From Adiantum capillus-veneris (taxonomy: Eukaryota > Streptophyta > Polypodiopsida > Polypodiales > Pteridaceae): 64,000 nt of DNA. The notes below the pieces were generated by a model. The model had not been told where the DNA came from. It worked only from the letters and a program-made list of their open reading frames with translations, and searched no databases. Position 1 is the first letter of the stretch. Each line of letters opens with the position of its first letter. The stretch spans positions 91,041,840-91,105,839 of the forward strand of contig CM043971.1 of the NCBI GenBank assembly GCA_014529385.2, given 5' to 3'. The translations under genes and the position numbers were made by a program. Of the stretch, positions 1 to 10,000 are shown in pieces.

Positions 1-109
1 CAGCATAGTGGGCCGGCGAAGAGTGCTTCGCAGGATCCCAAGAGTTGTTGGCGGATTATACAGATGCCATACAACTCTGTACTAGTACTTCACCTTAAAA
101 AGGGCCGGA

Positions 110-1040
110 TGTCACATACACATCTAATCCTATGTGCATGTGGACAAGCTGTACCTACTTCTAGGGTTTAGGTAGCCTAGGAAGTGTTCTAGCACCTATG
201 TGAGCATGTACACAGGACGTGCATGTCCAGGCACTTAAGAGTAGTTGCATACCCTCTGACTGCACAACCCATTAGCACTAGCATTAGTATTCAGCACTTA
301 GCATAAGTACTTTCACCGCATGAACCCATTTTTCCCAAACTGCCTGTGAACCACCTCTTGGAGCCAATTTGTTAACGATGTGACTTTTCAACTACCCAAA
401 TCGTGGGGTTTCTAGAGGCCTGCTCGACCCAAGTTTTGGCACCTATATAAGTGGCCCATTGGACGCTAGTTGAAGGCAGAAGACACAAGGGAACACAGAG
501 GCACTAAGTAGTACCAAGCAGTGCCGCAGTACCAAGCATCTCTTGGCGTTTTCTCAAGAAGAACCAGCGTTTTGGCATCAGCTTTTTCAGCCAGCAACCT
601 TTTTGCTCTACCCGGCATACGGCCGCAGTCTCCTAGCAAATCAGCCATTCCCTCGTCGCGGTCGATCTTTCCATCGCAGCCAAGACATCGTTTTCAGCTT
701 TTAGCCCTCAGTTCAGCCAGCGTTTTTCAGTTTTCAGCCATTGTCAGCATTCGCAATAGCGATCAGCCCGTAGCCTCGCCGCACTAGCTGATTTCCATCA
801 TCATTCCCAACGATTTCAAATTTCAGCCACAAGCATTAAGAGCATTTTCAGATTTCAGCTCTTAGCCTCGATATCATCGCCGACCTTGTCGTCGTCATCG
901 TCTTCATCGTCGTCAACACTATCTTCTTCAAGCATCATAGCATTTAGAACCATTGTACCAAACTTTGTGCAATCTAAAGCAAATACCTCTCTTATAAAGA
1001 GGGGGTCCCTTGGAGGGGGGTTTGGGCCCCATCTGGTGTC

Positions 1041-1121
<81 letters not shown>

Positions 1122-1275
1122 CTTTCTCCCAATTTTCCACTCTTGTTTTGGTCATTGCACGATTTCTCATTAAGTCAAGGAAGGCTCTACCTTCCCGTCA
1201 GTAAAAGGAACCTTGAGCACCCACTGATCACTCATCCTGAGCATACACCATCATTCTCTTCCATTGCACATTACA
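110..1275 (+). mobile_element. Solo LTR, family S, copy A
   Basis: Starts TGTCACATACACATC and ends in CATTACA, so the TG...CA termini of an LTR are kept. TATATAA is at 444-450, about 334 bp from the left end. Downstream come several AGCGTTTT-type units, a short hairpin (986-1002), a long CT run (1042-1117), and the 3' tail GTAAAAGGAACCTTGAGCAC shared by all copies. The flanking 5-mers (CCGGA and TTTGA) do not match, so this copy has lost its target duplication or is recombinant. No coding sequence. Confidence 0.72.
1042..1117 (+). repeat. (CT)n microsatellite in LTR copy A
   Basis: About 38 uninterrupted CT units, placed after the hairpin and before the LTR 3' tail. Sister copies have only a short CT stretch at the same place. 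Long open frames through it on both strands (Ser/Leu or Arg/Glu repeats) are artefacts. Confidence 0.97.
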
Positions 1276-1569
1276 TTTGAAGCCAAATCAGTGGTGGGAT
1301 ATGTACTAGTCGGTGCCACGGCCCACTACCCACATTGAAACAATTAAAAAGAGGAGCTTTTGCAATTAGCGTCTTTTGCATTCTAGATTAGATCGATTAA
1401 TTTTCTATAAAATCCCATTTAATTATTTCTCAAAATCCAAAACCCGTTCCGATTATGTGGTGGTGTGACTCAAAGCCATTTGTAGACAACAAAATGAAAT
1501 GGTGAAGATCTAGGTTTTACACTTCCACAAATCCTTTACTTCCTTTCCTTGCATTAGTGATTTCTTTTA
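1276..1569. other. Unassigned spacer
   Basis: AT-rich sequence with no frame, repeat or motif I recognise. It lies between solo LTR A and inverted relic E, inside presumed intron 13 of the ABC1K gene. Confidence 0.4.
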
Positions 1570-2360
1570 ACTTGAATGATGGTTCCTTTTACGTCTCCAT
1601 GAAGAGGGGGAACGAGAGAGTGCACTAGAGATGTGTAGAGAGAGAGAGAAAGAGAGAGAAGAAGAGAATGACACCCGATGGGTCCCAACCAACCCTCTCA
1701 AGGGCCCCCCACATTGTTGCTACCGTGGTATTTGCTTTAGATTGCGTAAATGGAATCTATACACGTGCAAAACCTCAAGTGCAGACTCTACTGACTTGAA
1801 TGGTGAACGTTGTCGCGGTAACTCTTTAAAACGAGGTACCTCCGGGGCTGATTTATAGCACCTTTGGATCCTTCTCGACATGGGATTGCGGATGGCAACC
1901 AAGGGGTAGATCTAAGAAATGAAGGGCTGAAAACGCAAAACTCGATGATGCCAATGATAAGCAGCAATGGGAGCACTCGATGCGGCGAGGGAATGAACCA
2001 AAAGAGGCTCAATGGGCTACCAAAGTACTGGACCACAACGGGAAAGCCGCCAACGCAGATCCAAGCCGTTTTTCAGCGGTAAAAAAGGCTGAAATCTGAA
2101 AACGCTAAGGCTGGTCTGCTGCAGACTGCAAGCACTAGGGCTGATCTGCTGTCGCCAAGCAAAAACACTAGGGTTGTCAGCTAGTTGCAAAAACGCCGCA
2201 AAAACGCTGGGCTGAATTGCTCCTTCTGCCACTGCTCCTCATCTGGTCTTAAATGCAAGCTGCTTGGCCTCCTTAATAGGACCAAACTACAGGTTTTAAA
2301 CTCCTTAAGGTGTAGGTAGGAGAAAACCTCTGTCAATTTATAAATAAGTTTGACGAGAGC
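1570..2360 (-). mobile_element. Diverged LTR relic, family S, copy E (inverted)
   Basis: Read on the minus strand, this stretch repeats the family S layout: AGCGTTTTTGC-type units (about 2040-2230), then GCAATCTAAAGCAAATAC, a short CCAC/GTGG stem, a CT-rich run (1637-1665), and GTAAAAGGAACC near 1580. The ends are eroded and the boundaries approximate. Confidence 0.5.
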
Positions 2361-3014
2361 TCAGTTTTGGGGTGAAAATGTTGTACATCCACGAATCCAG
2401 GAATCGATTGACATGGGGAAGGGCTCATTAGATTCCTCTAATCTAAAACTACATGGACGTCATTCCAGATGCCCACCGTAGTGTAATAACATCTGCCAAA
2501 ACGATTGGTACAATCCATTTATGCAAGAGGGTTCCAAAATTGGAAATTGGCTCTAGAAGTCAATGAAGCATGCCCCTAGAGAGTGGTAGGCAACTAGGTG
2601 GTAGGTCATTTACAAATGGTGCTTCCTCTGATGTTGGAGGTCAAAGGTGGAGGCCTACTACAAATCTTCAAACAATTTGCGATGTAGACGTAGACTACAA
2701 ATGTTGGATGCTTCTCCTCCCCTCAAAATTGTGTCCATAGTCGTCAAAGTGGATGCCAATGGCGGCATGGCATGTGTCCTAAATCTTTTGTGCAAATTAT
2801 GTGCTAGTGAGGATGGTCTTACTCGTGATAGGGTAGTGTCAGGTCCTTTTATATTTTTTTCTTTACGAAGCCAAGTGTTCATGCTTTGATCCAATGCAAA
2901 TGTGAATGAAAGTGGATGTGTACAAAATGCAAAGACAAATTTGTACATGGTGTAAAGCTAGTGGAGTTTTCAAAATCTTGGAATTGAATATTTCATGCAT
3001 TGCTTTTTTGCAAA
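2361..3014. other. Unassigned spacer
   Basis: Short overlapping frames on both strands near 2650-2950 lack recognisable domains and start context. I see no repeat, RNA gene or exon of the kinase gene here. Confidence 0.4.
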
Positions 3015-4221
3015 TGTCACGTGACACATCCAACCCTATGTGTCTGTGGACAAGCTACAGCATGACCAAGGTTCAGTTCCGTCAAGTCAGTCTAGAATAG
3101 GAAGTGATCTGGCACTTTTGTGAGTCTGTTCGCAGACCGTGCATGACCAGTCACTTAGATTAGATGCATATCCTCCGGTTGCACACAGCATGATCATAAG
3201 CATTCCCATCAAAATCCATCAGGAGCAATTTTCCAGTGCATTAAACCTATTTTTCCTATTTATTAAGTGACTTTTGTTGGGAACTAGGTAGAGCAATTTT
3301 GCTAAGATAATATATAAGCAAACCAAAGCTAGCACTATCTGGAGAAGAAGAAGGAGAGCATCAGGCACTCAAGTGCAGCAGGCCCTCTGGAGACCCTTCT
3401 CAGCAAGACAACCCTCACCATAGCTAGCGTTTTTGCTTCAACAGCATCAGCGTTTTCAGCATTGGACCTCAGCCACTAGCGTTTTCTGTCAACAGCAGCA
3501 GGCGCTTTTAGCAAGCAAGACAGCCAGCCTATTCAGCGTTTACAACAGCCCTGCATTGGTGTTTCTGCAGCTGCAGTACTCGGCCCTACTAGCGTTTTGA
3601 TCCCCTGCTGCCTGGCGGTTTTCAAGCAGCCCTTTCAGCGTTTTTGAAAGCAGCCCATGCACCGTTTTTGCATCAGCCATATCATCCTTCAGTAGCATTT
3701 TGCACAGAGATTTCAGCAGCCCAGACCAGCGTTTTTGCAGTGCTAAACCTGCGTTTTCAGCAAGGCAAATTCAGCAGTTGGAGACCCAGCAAAGACAGCG
3801 TTTTTGGCATACAAAGACACAATGGCAGATCAGCCCCAACTTGGTGCAACAGTACCAATTCAAAGCATTGAGTTTTCAGCCACAGCCTCGTCTTTGTCGT
3901 CCACACCGTCGACATCAACATAGCCATTAGATTTGCATTCAACACCTTGTACCAGATTGTGCAATCAATAGTAGACCACTCTCGCCATCGAGAGTGGGTC
4001 CCTTGGAGGAGGGTTTTACAACATCTCTGGTGTCGTATTCTCTTCTCTCTCTCTCAGTCTCATTCACCTTCACGCACAGTGTCCATTCACTTTGTTTGTG
4101 TCCATTGCACTCTCTCATTAAGAACGAAAGGCTCTCCCTTCCATAAGTAAAAGGAACCTTGAGCACAGTTCAGAGCACTCATCTTGAGCAAAGTTCAACA
4201 TTCATTCTGCTGCACCTTACA
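3015..4221 (+). mobile_element. Solo LTR, family S, copy B, with 5-bp target duplication GCAAA
   Basis: Starts TGTCACGTGACACATCC and ends CACCTTACA. GCAAA lies directly on both sides (3010-3014 and 4222-4226), a perfect target-site duplication that fixes both ends. TATATAA is at 3311-3317. From about 3430 to 3820 the motif AGCGTTTT(T)GCAG recurs at irregular spacing. A perfect 9-bp hairpin follows (3976-3997), then a short CT run and the tail AAAAGGAACCTTGAGCACAG. There is no internal region, so this is the product of LTR-LTR recombination. Confidence 0.9.
3976..3997 (+). other. Conserved hairpin in LTR copy B
   Basis: CCACTCTCG and CGAGAGTGG pair perfectly across a 4-base loop. The same position is paired in copies A, C and D with different bases. 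Confidence 0.7.
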
Positions 4222-4740
4222 GCAAAATAAGCTTTCGGAAACTTCAGGTGCGAGCTTCGATGGCCTTTGAAATGCTTGAGGTAGGGCACCCATGTGGGAC
4301 TGCCTGCTTTGCTGAACTCAGCCTGAAGACTGTCAAGCTCCAGGTGTGGCCGTAGGATTGGTCCCTTGTGGACCCATGGGAAGAGACCTCACTTGAACGG
4401 CTCAAGGCAAAGCCACTATGGGGTTCTATACCCTGGGGAAGCGCTCTTGCGAAAGGGGTTCAAGTCAAAACTTAGGGCCACAGAAAGGTTTGCTTACGGA
4501 CCCGAAGAGCAAGAGCCTAAACAAGGTGCGTCGGCTACATCTTAATGGCGCGCGCATGTGAGCTAAGGCATGCAGACCCCCGAAGATGCTAGTGAGCTGA
4601 ATTTAAGAACTTTGGTGACGTCCGTCCATGGAGAGCTAGCTAAAAATGGGTATTGAGATCTCAACCACACCAAACTACAAAGCTTTGCACGTGGGCTACC
4701 GTCTAAAAAGTTCTCTCACAACACATTAGGGGTGTAACAT
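4222..4740. other. Unassigned spacer
   Basis: Moderately GC-rich text with no long frame and no relation I can see to the other repeats in the window. Confidence 0.35.
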
Positions 4741-4760
4741 CAAGAGAGAGGGGAAGGAGA

Positions 4761-4797
4761 GGGGGGGGGGGGGCGGGGGGGGGGGGGGGGGGGAGGG
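4761..4797 (+). repeat. Poly-G tract
   Basis: About 35 bases, nearly pure G with single C and A interruptions, preceded by GA-rich sequence. Confidence 0.95.
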
Positions 4798-4919
4798 TGT
4801 GCGGCATTGACAAGTTTAATGGCCAAGGTTCTCATACGTGCCAAACGAAAAGTAAAGGATACCTCATGTGAAAGCAATTAATGTTCGTTGTCATGCCATT
4901 AATTGAGGGTGAACGAGTA

Positions 4920-5540
4920 TAGACGAGGCAAATCCGAGCACAATTTGCAACCAAAGATGAGCAAGCCTTAGGCATCTTAATCACTTCACTAGACAACAAT
5001 TTTGTGCACTACTTTGATCCTTGTCCAATACTGCACACGAGGTATGGACCACCTTAGAGAGGCATTTTCTTCACATCAACAAAAAGTCCTCAAGAGAATC
5101 AAAATCAAGTTGTTGTGCAAATTTTGGGCAAATTGCGGCAGTGCTCGAAAGAGAGAGACCTCGTGCCTCAAATTGAAGATGTCATCAATTCTCTTCACGA
5201 ACATGAGGAAAGCTTAAGGACAACCAAAGAGAGACAGGAGAAGCTTTCATTGTCACATCTAAACGCTACAACTTCAACAGCAAGAGAAATTCAAAGTGTA
5301 GACATTGTGAAAGAACCAACCACCTCTCCAAAGATTGTTACGGAATTAATCCATGTAAAATTTCTCACAAAGCCAATCATTCTATCAAGTTTTACAAGCA
5401 CAACAAACCACAATAAGTCACTCACAAGAACATTACAAAGACAAAGGAAAATCAAAAATCAACCTTGCTGTTGAAAATTCCGATGACGAAAACAACCATG
5501 TGGTGGGCTTAGTCTACGATAGCAACAATATGTTGTAAAT
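4920..5540 (+). pseudogene. Copia-type gag remnant with CCHC zinc knuckle
   Basis: Frames shift repeatedly, but a gag-like order is readable: EQALGILITSLDNNFVHYFD, a helical part (LGKLRQCSKERDLVPQIEDV, then INSLHEHEESLR), and the knuckle CRHCERTNHLSKDC (C-X2-C-X4-H-X4-C) near 5300-5345. This resembles UBN2/gag-polypeptide domains of plant Copia elements. Several frameshifts and stops make it non-functional. A Copia-type polypurine tract and LTR follow at 5680. Confidence 0.65.
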
Positions 5541-5688
5541 CGAAGCACCTCTGTGTACCAGCCCTCTTTGAGTGTACAAGAGGATGGTGAGTCCATCCAC
5601 CTACTTGTGTTTAAAAGGAGGCTACTGCTTTTTGCATTTTGAGAAGAGGACTATGTAGTGCTTCCAACAAAACCCACAAGGGGAGGAT

Positions 5689-5990
5689 TGTTGAATGCGG
5701 GATTTGTTGCATCTTGTGTGCACCCCCTCTCCATGTCATGTGTAAGCCTTGTAGACATAATCAAATTCGAGCCATCACCGTTTGCCACCATCGAGGAAGT
5801 GCTACACAGCAACTTAGCTGCCTCTTCCTTGAGACAAACCTTTGTGGAGATAGTGGGTTGAGGAAAGACTACTCCTACCACTTTCCAGTTGCAACTTCAA
5901 GTCTTTCAGATTATTTTTCTTTTCATTTTCATTTAGGTAGAGATTCACCTAGAATTATTTGTGACATTTTATGATGAGAGGTATCATCAT
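5689..5990 (+). mobile_element. Copia LTR fragment (family W) after a polypurine tract
   Basis: ACAAGGGGAGGAT (5676-5688) is a typical Copia polypurine tract. TGTTGAATGCGGGATTTG then starts an LTR. A related, inverted piece is found at 20280-20494. The right end is not sharply defined. Confidence 0.6.
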
Positions 5991-6137
5991 CAATTGTACC
6001 TTGTTCTAGTCTCATGGGCCCTTTTGGCCTTTAAGAGATGTTCCATCAGCCGTCTGCTCAGCTGACACGCCTCTCAAGTGGGTTTCGCATACAGTCCTCT
6101 CCTTATTCTGAACGAGCATATTTTGACGATCATGCTG

Positions 6138-6176
6138 CCCACGTGCTGTATTTCACGTGGGTGCTGATACCACTGG
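6138..6176 (-). other. Retroelement primer binding site with adjacent G-box hairpin
   Basis: On the minus strand, CCAGTGGTATCAGCAC contains TGGTATCAGCAC (6172-6161), a tRNA-Met-type primer binding site. Directly downstream is a perfect 8-bp hairpin, CCCACGTG (6138-6145) with CACGTGGG (6154-6161). An LTR would lie to the right, about 6180-6780, but I could not fix its ends. Confidence 0.5.
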
Positions 6177-6227
6177 ATTAGCTAAGGGTACCCACCAGTG
6201 ATGTGCACAAATCATCACCCCACATGC

Positions 6228-6276
6228 ATCGGATGTTATGGTGTGTACCCAATCGGATGTTATGGTGTGTACCCAA
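6228..6276 (+). repeat. 24-bp tandem repeat, two copies
   Basis: ATCGGATGTTATGGTGTGTA plus CCCA is present twice in a row with no mismatch, inside the suspected minus-strand LTR. Confidence 0.9.
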
Positions 6277-6942
6277 GCCTCCAAAGCACTCAGTGTGGTC
6301 CAGCCCTCAAGCATGTACCGTATGGAGAGAATTGCTTTCTCTTGTCTAGGGCGTATGCAAACTGGATTCACGACTTCCCGTGACTACTGCAGCATGTTCA
6401 TCTCCAACATGCTTCTAACGGAGAGGCAAAGAATCCAGTTATCATGCTTGTCTTGAAAGGTTGCCTCCTTGGGATCATTAGATTTGCTTCCCAATTCTGT
6501 TCATGGTCATTCCACACCTCCAGGGGTCCGATTTCTCCACCTTAGTCAGCATTCCTACGGATGTGTGTGCAGGTTCTTCTAGAGCTGCCTAGGGGAACTG
6601 TTTCGAATTTCTCATATTAAGGGGCTATCTTGAATATTTTCATTTCCCTTGCAAGGGGCTTTGAGCAGCATTCCTCAACGACCTCACTAGTTTCTTTTGC
6701 ATTCTTCACGTTAGCTACCTATCATGTTTCCACATAACTTCTTGTACATAGTAATACAGACACGATTTGTTTCAAAAGAAAATGGTCGCCAGTCAAGCTA
6801 GGACTTGTAGTCTTGTTGCGAATACTAAACCAAAGATTGCTATTTAGTAAGGATTATCGACATAAACAAGAATAATGAAGAAAACGAGGCCGGTGGACAC
6901 GTAAAACTTAACAATAACGGAAAGACTTGAATTAAACTTTAC

Positions 6943-7027
6943 CCTCTAATGTAGAAAAGGCACGCAATACAAAGGTAAAGGTTGCGGGAAACCGGAATGG
7001 CTGATCCAGAGCTATGGCAAACAGATC
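6943..7027 (-). CDS. ABC1K exon 13 (last exon seen)
   Basis: Encodes DLFAIALDQPFRFPATFTFV then LRAFSTLEG. Acceptor TTTCAG; donor GTAAAG at 6942, phase 1. The next family block (glycine-initial, then an aspartate-proline step) was not found to the left, so the gene continues past the window or its last exons are too short or diverged for me to see. Confidence 0.88.
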
Positions 7028-10000
7028 CTGAAAGATGGCAAACAATGGTCACACCGCATTCAAAGATTAGACTGTTTGATATATCCCAACAACCACCCCT
7101 TCAAGCTTCATTAATTGTTACTTACCTCACCAATGGCTGAGAACGTGCTTGCCTCGTCTGGTCTCTGATTCATTAAGTTATTCAGGAAAAACTGAATAGA
7201 TCGTCTTACCTAGAATGGATCGAGGCAACACAAATCAGTTGCATCATTTGAATCTCATTTAACACTTTTCAGAATTAAATACCCACTGATGCCATGTCTC
7301 CTGTTGGTTTTAGTGCTTCAAGATCAATGAGGGCCTGTATCACCTGCAACCATGAAAAAACTGGAAGGTGTGGATAATCTTACTTATCCAAAAATGACCT
7401 GTCTATACTTAGGATGTATCCTTGACTGCAGCAGTTACATTGGTCATCCAACAGCGCAGGACTTGAGGGAGTTTCTCACGAGCCCTATTGACTAAGTTAA
7501 GATGTAACTACTTTTAAAAATGTTTAGTCTACCTTCTTGGCATCCTTCTCATATACTGCATAGAACATTTCAAGTAGTTTCTCTCTTGTGAAGGCCTTTA
7601 TCTCTCCCATCATGCCAAAATCATAGTATATCAAAGATCCATCCACATCAATAGCTAGATTGCCAGGATGAGGATCCGCATGAAAAAAACCAGTCTTCAA
7701 TATCTGCCCGAGACAATTTCTGAGTCTTAGTCCCTTGCATGGCAGTAAAAATAACAAATTTTGTAAAAGTCCAGACAGGCAGCAAAAATATTAAATTTGG
7801 CCCAACTCTAGACAGGCAACGAACATTCTTCTACATGTAAGGCTGATTGAATAATTACATGACCTGAATGAGATAAGCTTCAATAGCTCTACGAGCGATT
7901 TTAGAACGATCAAAACCTCCAGCATCCAGCCTTGCTAAATCATTGATTTTAATTCCTGGAAATTAGAGAAGGCAAGATTAAAGCCGTGGCAGATATCATT
8001 AAGCAAACTGAGCAGTATTGTCATAAAAGAGTGGTATACCAGGAACATACTCCAAAGTCAGAACTTTGCGCGAAGTGAAATCCCAAAAGATTTGCTGAGA
8101 ACAGAAAGCCATGAAAATGTTTGGCCGAAAATTCTAACAGGAATTCAAAATCCTTTATTCAAGAGCTATGACACAAAAGTTGTCACCTCTACTTACTGGA
8201 ACTCTGGCCCATTTTATATTTCTGAAATCCCTTCTGAACCTATCAGCATTGCGTCCTTCATTGATGTAGTCTATTTCTTGGTACAAAATACTGTGAGGAC
8301 AGGATACTTGAGTTAAGCTTAGCTTTAAGCAATGCTCCACTGTCTGAACCCTAAAAACAGTGATGCTGAAAATGTTGAAGCAGCAAAGCTTTCACCAACT
8401 CTTGTGAAACTTACGTTGCACACTCCTCATAAATGCCGAGCCAATCTCTAGTAGGACCCCCTAATGTCTCACTACTTTGGAAGTATTCAGCAATCTTTTT
8501 CAAGTTTCCTGTAACATATATCCCATTTTAAGATACGTGAAAAATCACTAAGAATCAATGTTATCATATGCCAAGCAATAGTAGTTTCTCTTAGTTATAG
8601 TAGAAAAACCATTTGCAAAAGGGAAAAACGTGGAAGACAACAATGGTTTTGATAAAAATGAGCTAATTTTTTAATTTGAGGCCCTAACACTAAGCTACAA
8701 TGAGAAAAAATTAATTTTGCTTTGTGCAAGCAACAAATGCCAGTGACTGGCTTGAGCTAGACCATAACACAGTACATACAAATCCCAATCAGATACCATG
8801 AAAAAATTGAAAAGCCATTTGAACTCGAAATGGAAATTTTAATAAATGCAGCTTTTTGCATTCCAATGCTATGGACTTACTCAAGTCAATATCAAAAAGC
8901 TCCTTCAATCCAGGTCTTTGGATCTTAACTGCAACTTTCTCCCCGTTCAGTAGCACTGCTCTGTGGACCTACAAAAGTTAAATATGTTGTTTCACTAAAG
9001 CAGGCCGATAACCTTGGAATCAGACTTCACTCCTTACAAAGTGTAACATTGGCCTAGGCTTGAACTGTACTAGCCACCAAAGAAACCACTTGAACACCAT
9101 CGGGGGGGGGGGGGGGGGGGGGAACTATAGGAAAATCCGACCACAATCAATCAGCACAATCAGTAAAATCAAGAAATGTGTCTAGTTACAAGCCACCCTG
9201 GCGGTGTGCACCCCATCTAGGTCGGCAACTAACAAAACGTAGCATGTGTCAACCACAGCTTTGTAAACACACTATCCCCAATAACAATCCCTTTGTTCAA
9301 ATATAATGTCACTACTGAGTCCCATTCTGCCCTAGCATATATACAGTAGCCTTTAAAAGGAAAGTAAAAGGTATAAACTCATGGTAGTCATCCACAAGAC
9401 AATACAACCATCAACTCTATCATGCGTAGTATTGACTAAAATACGACGGCATTTCCACTGACGTGGTCAGTGCCCAATAGTGGATGTAGAACTAGGTACC
9501 AACATATGCTTCTGCACTCCCACACCATATACACGCGACACACACAAGCGTCCATCAATACAAAGATCTCCATACTGAGTTTCTGTCATATTTCCAGAGA
9601 TGTAGAGCACACTTAGCCATAATGAAGCCTAGCACTGAAAGAAGCATTAGATAGGAAAAATATGTACTATGATAAGGTAGTTTTAATACAATATCAATTG
9701 ATCATAACTCAAACAAAAACGTCACAATGTGAATTCTGCATGCCTAGATTCACCTTTAAAGGAAAGTGCAAGGTATACACGCATGGTAGTCATCCACAAG
9801 ACAATTACCATCAGCTCCGTATTTGACTAAATACTACTACATCCCCACTAACATCGTCATTGCCCAATAGAGGGCGTAGAACTAGGTACCAATAAATGCT
9901 CCATGGTCACCATGAGACACATTTCGGCTGGTCCGGACAAGTGAAACTCCTTGAGCCTTGTTATCTTTCACTAATCAAGTGAAACACATGCCATTCGCTA

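Noticed and set aside
886-1204. Long Ser/Leu and Arg/Glu open frames over the CT run
   Set aside because: They are translations of a CT microsatellite in several frames, with no conserved flanking protein.
8092-8316. 74-residue plus-strand frame
   Set aside because: Lies over exons 7 and 8 of the kinase on the other strand and shows no domain.
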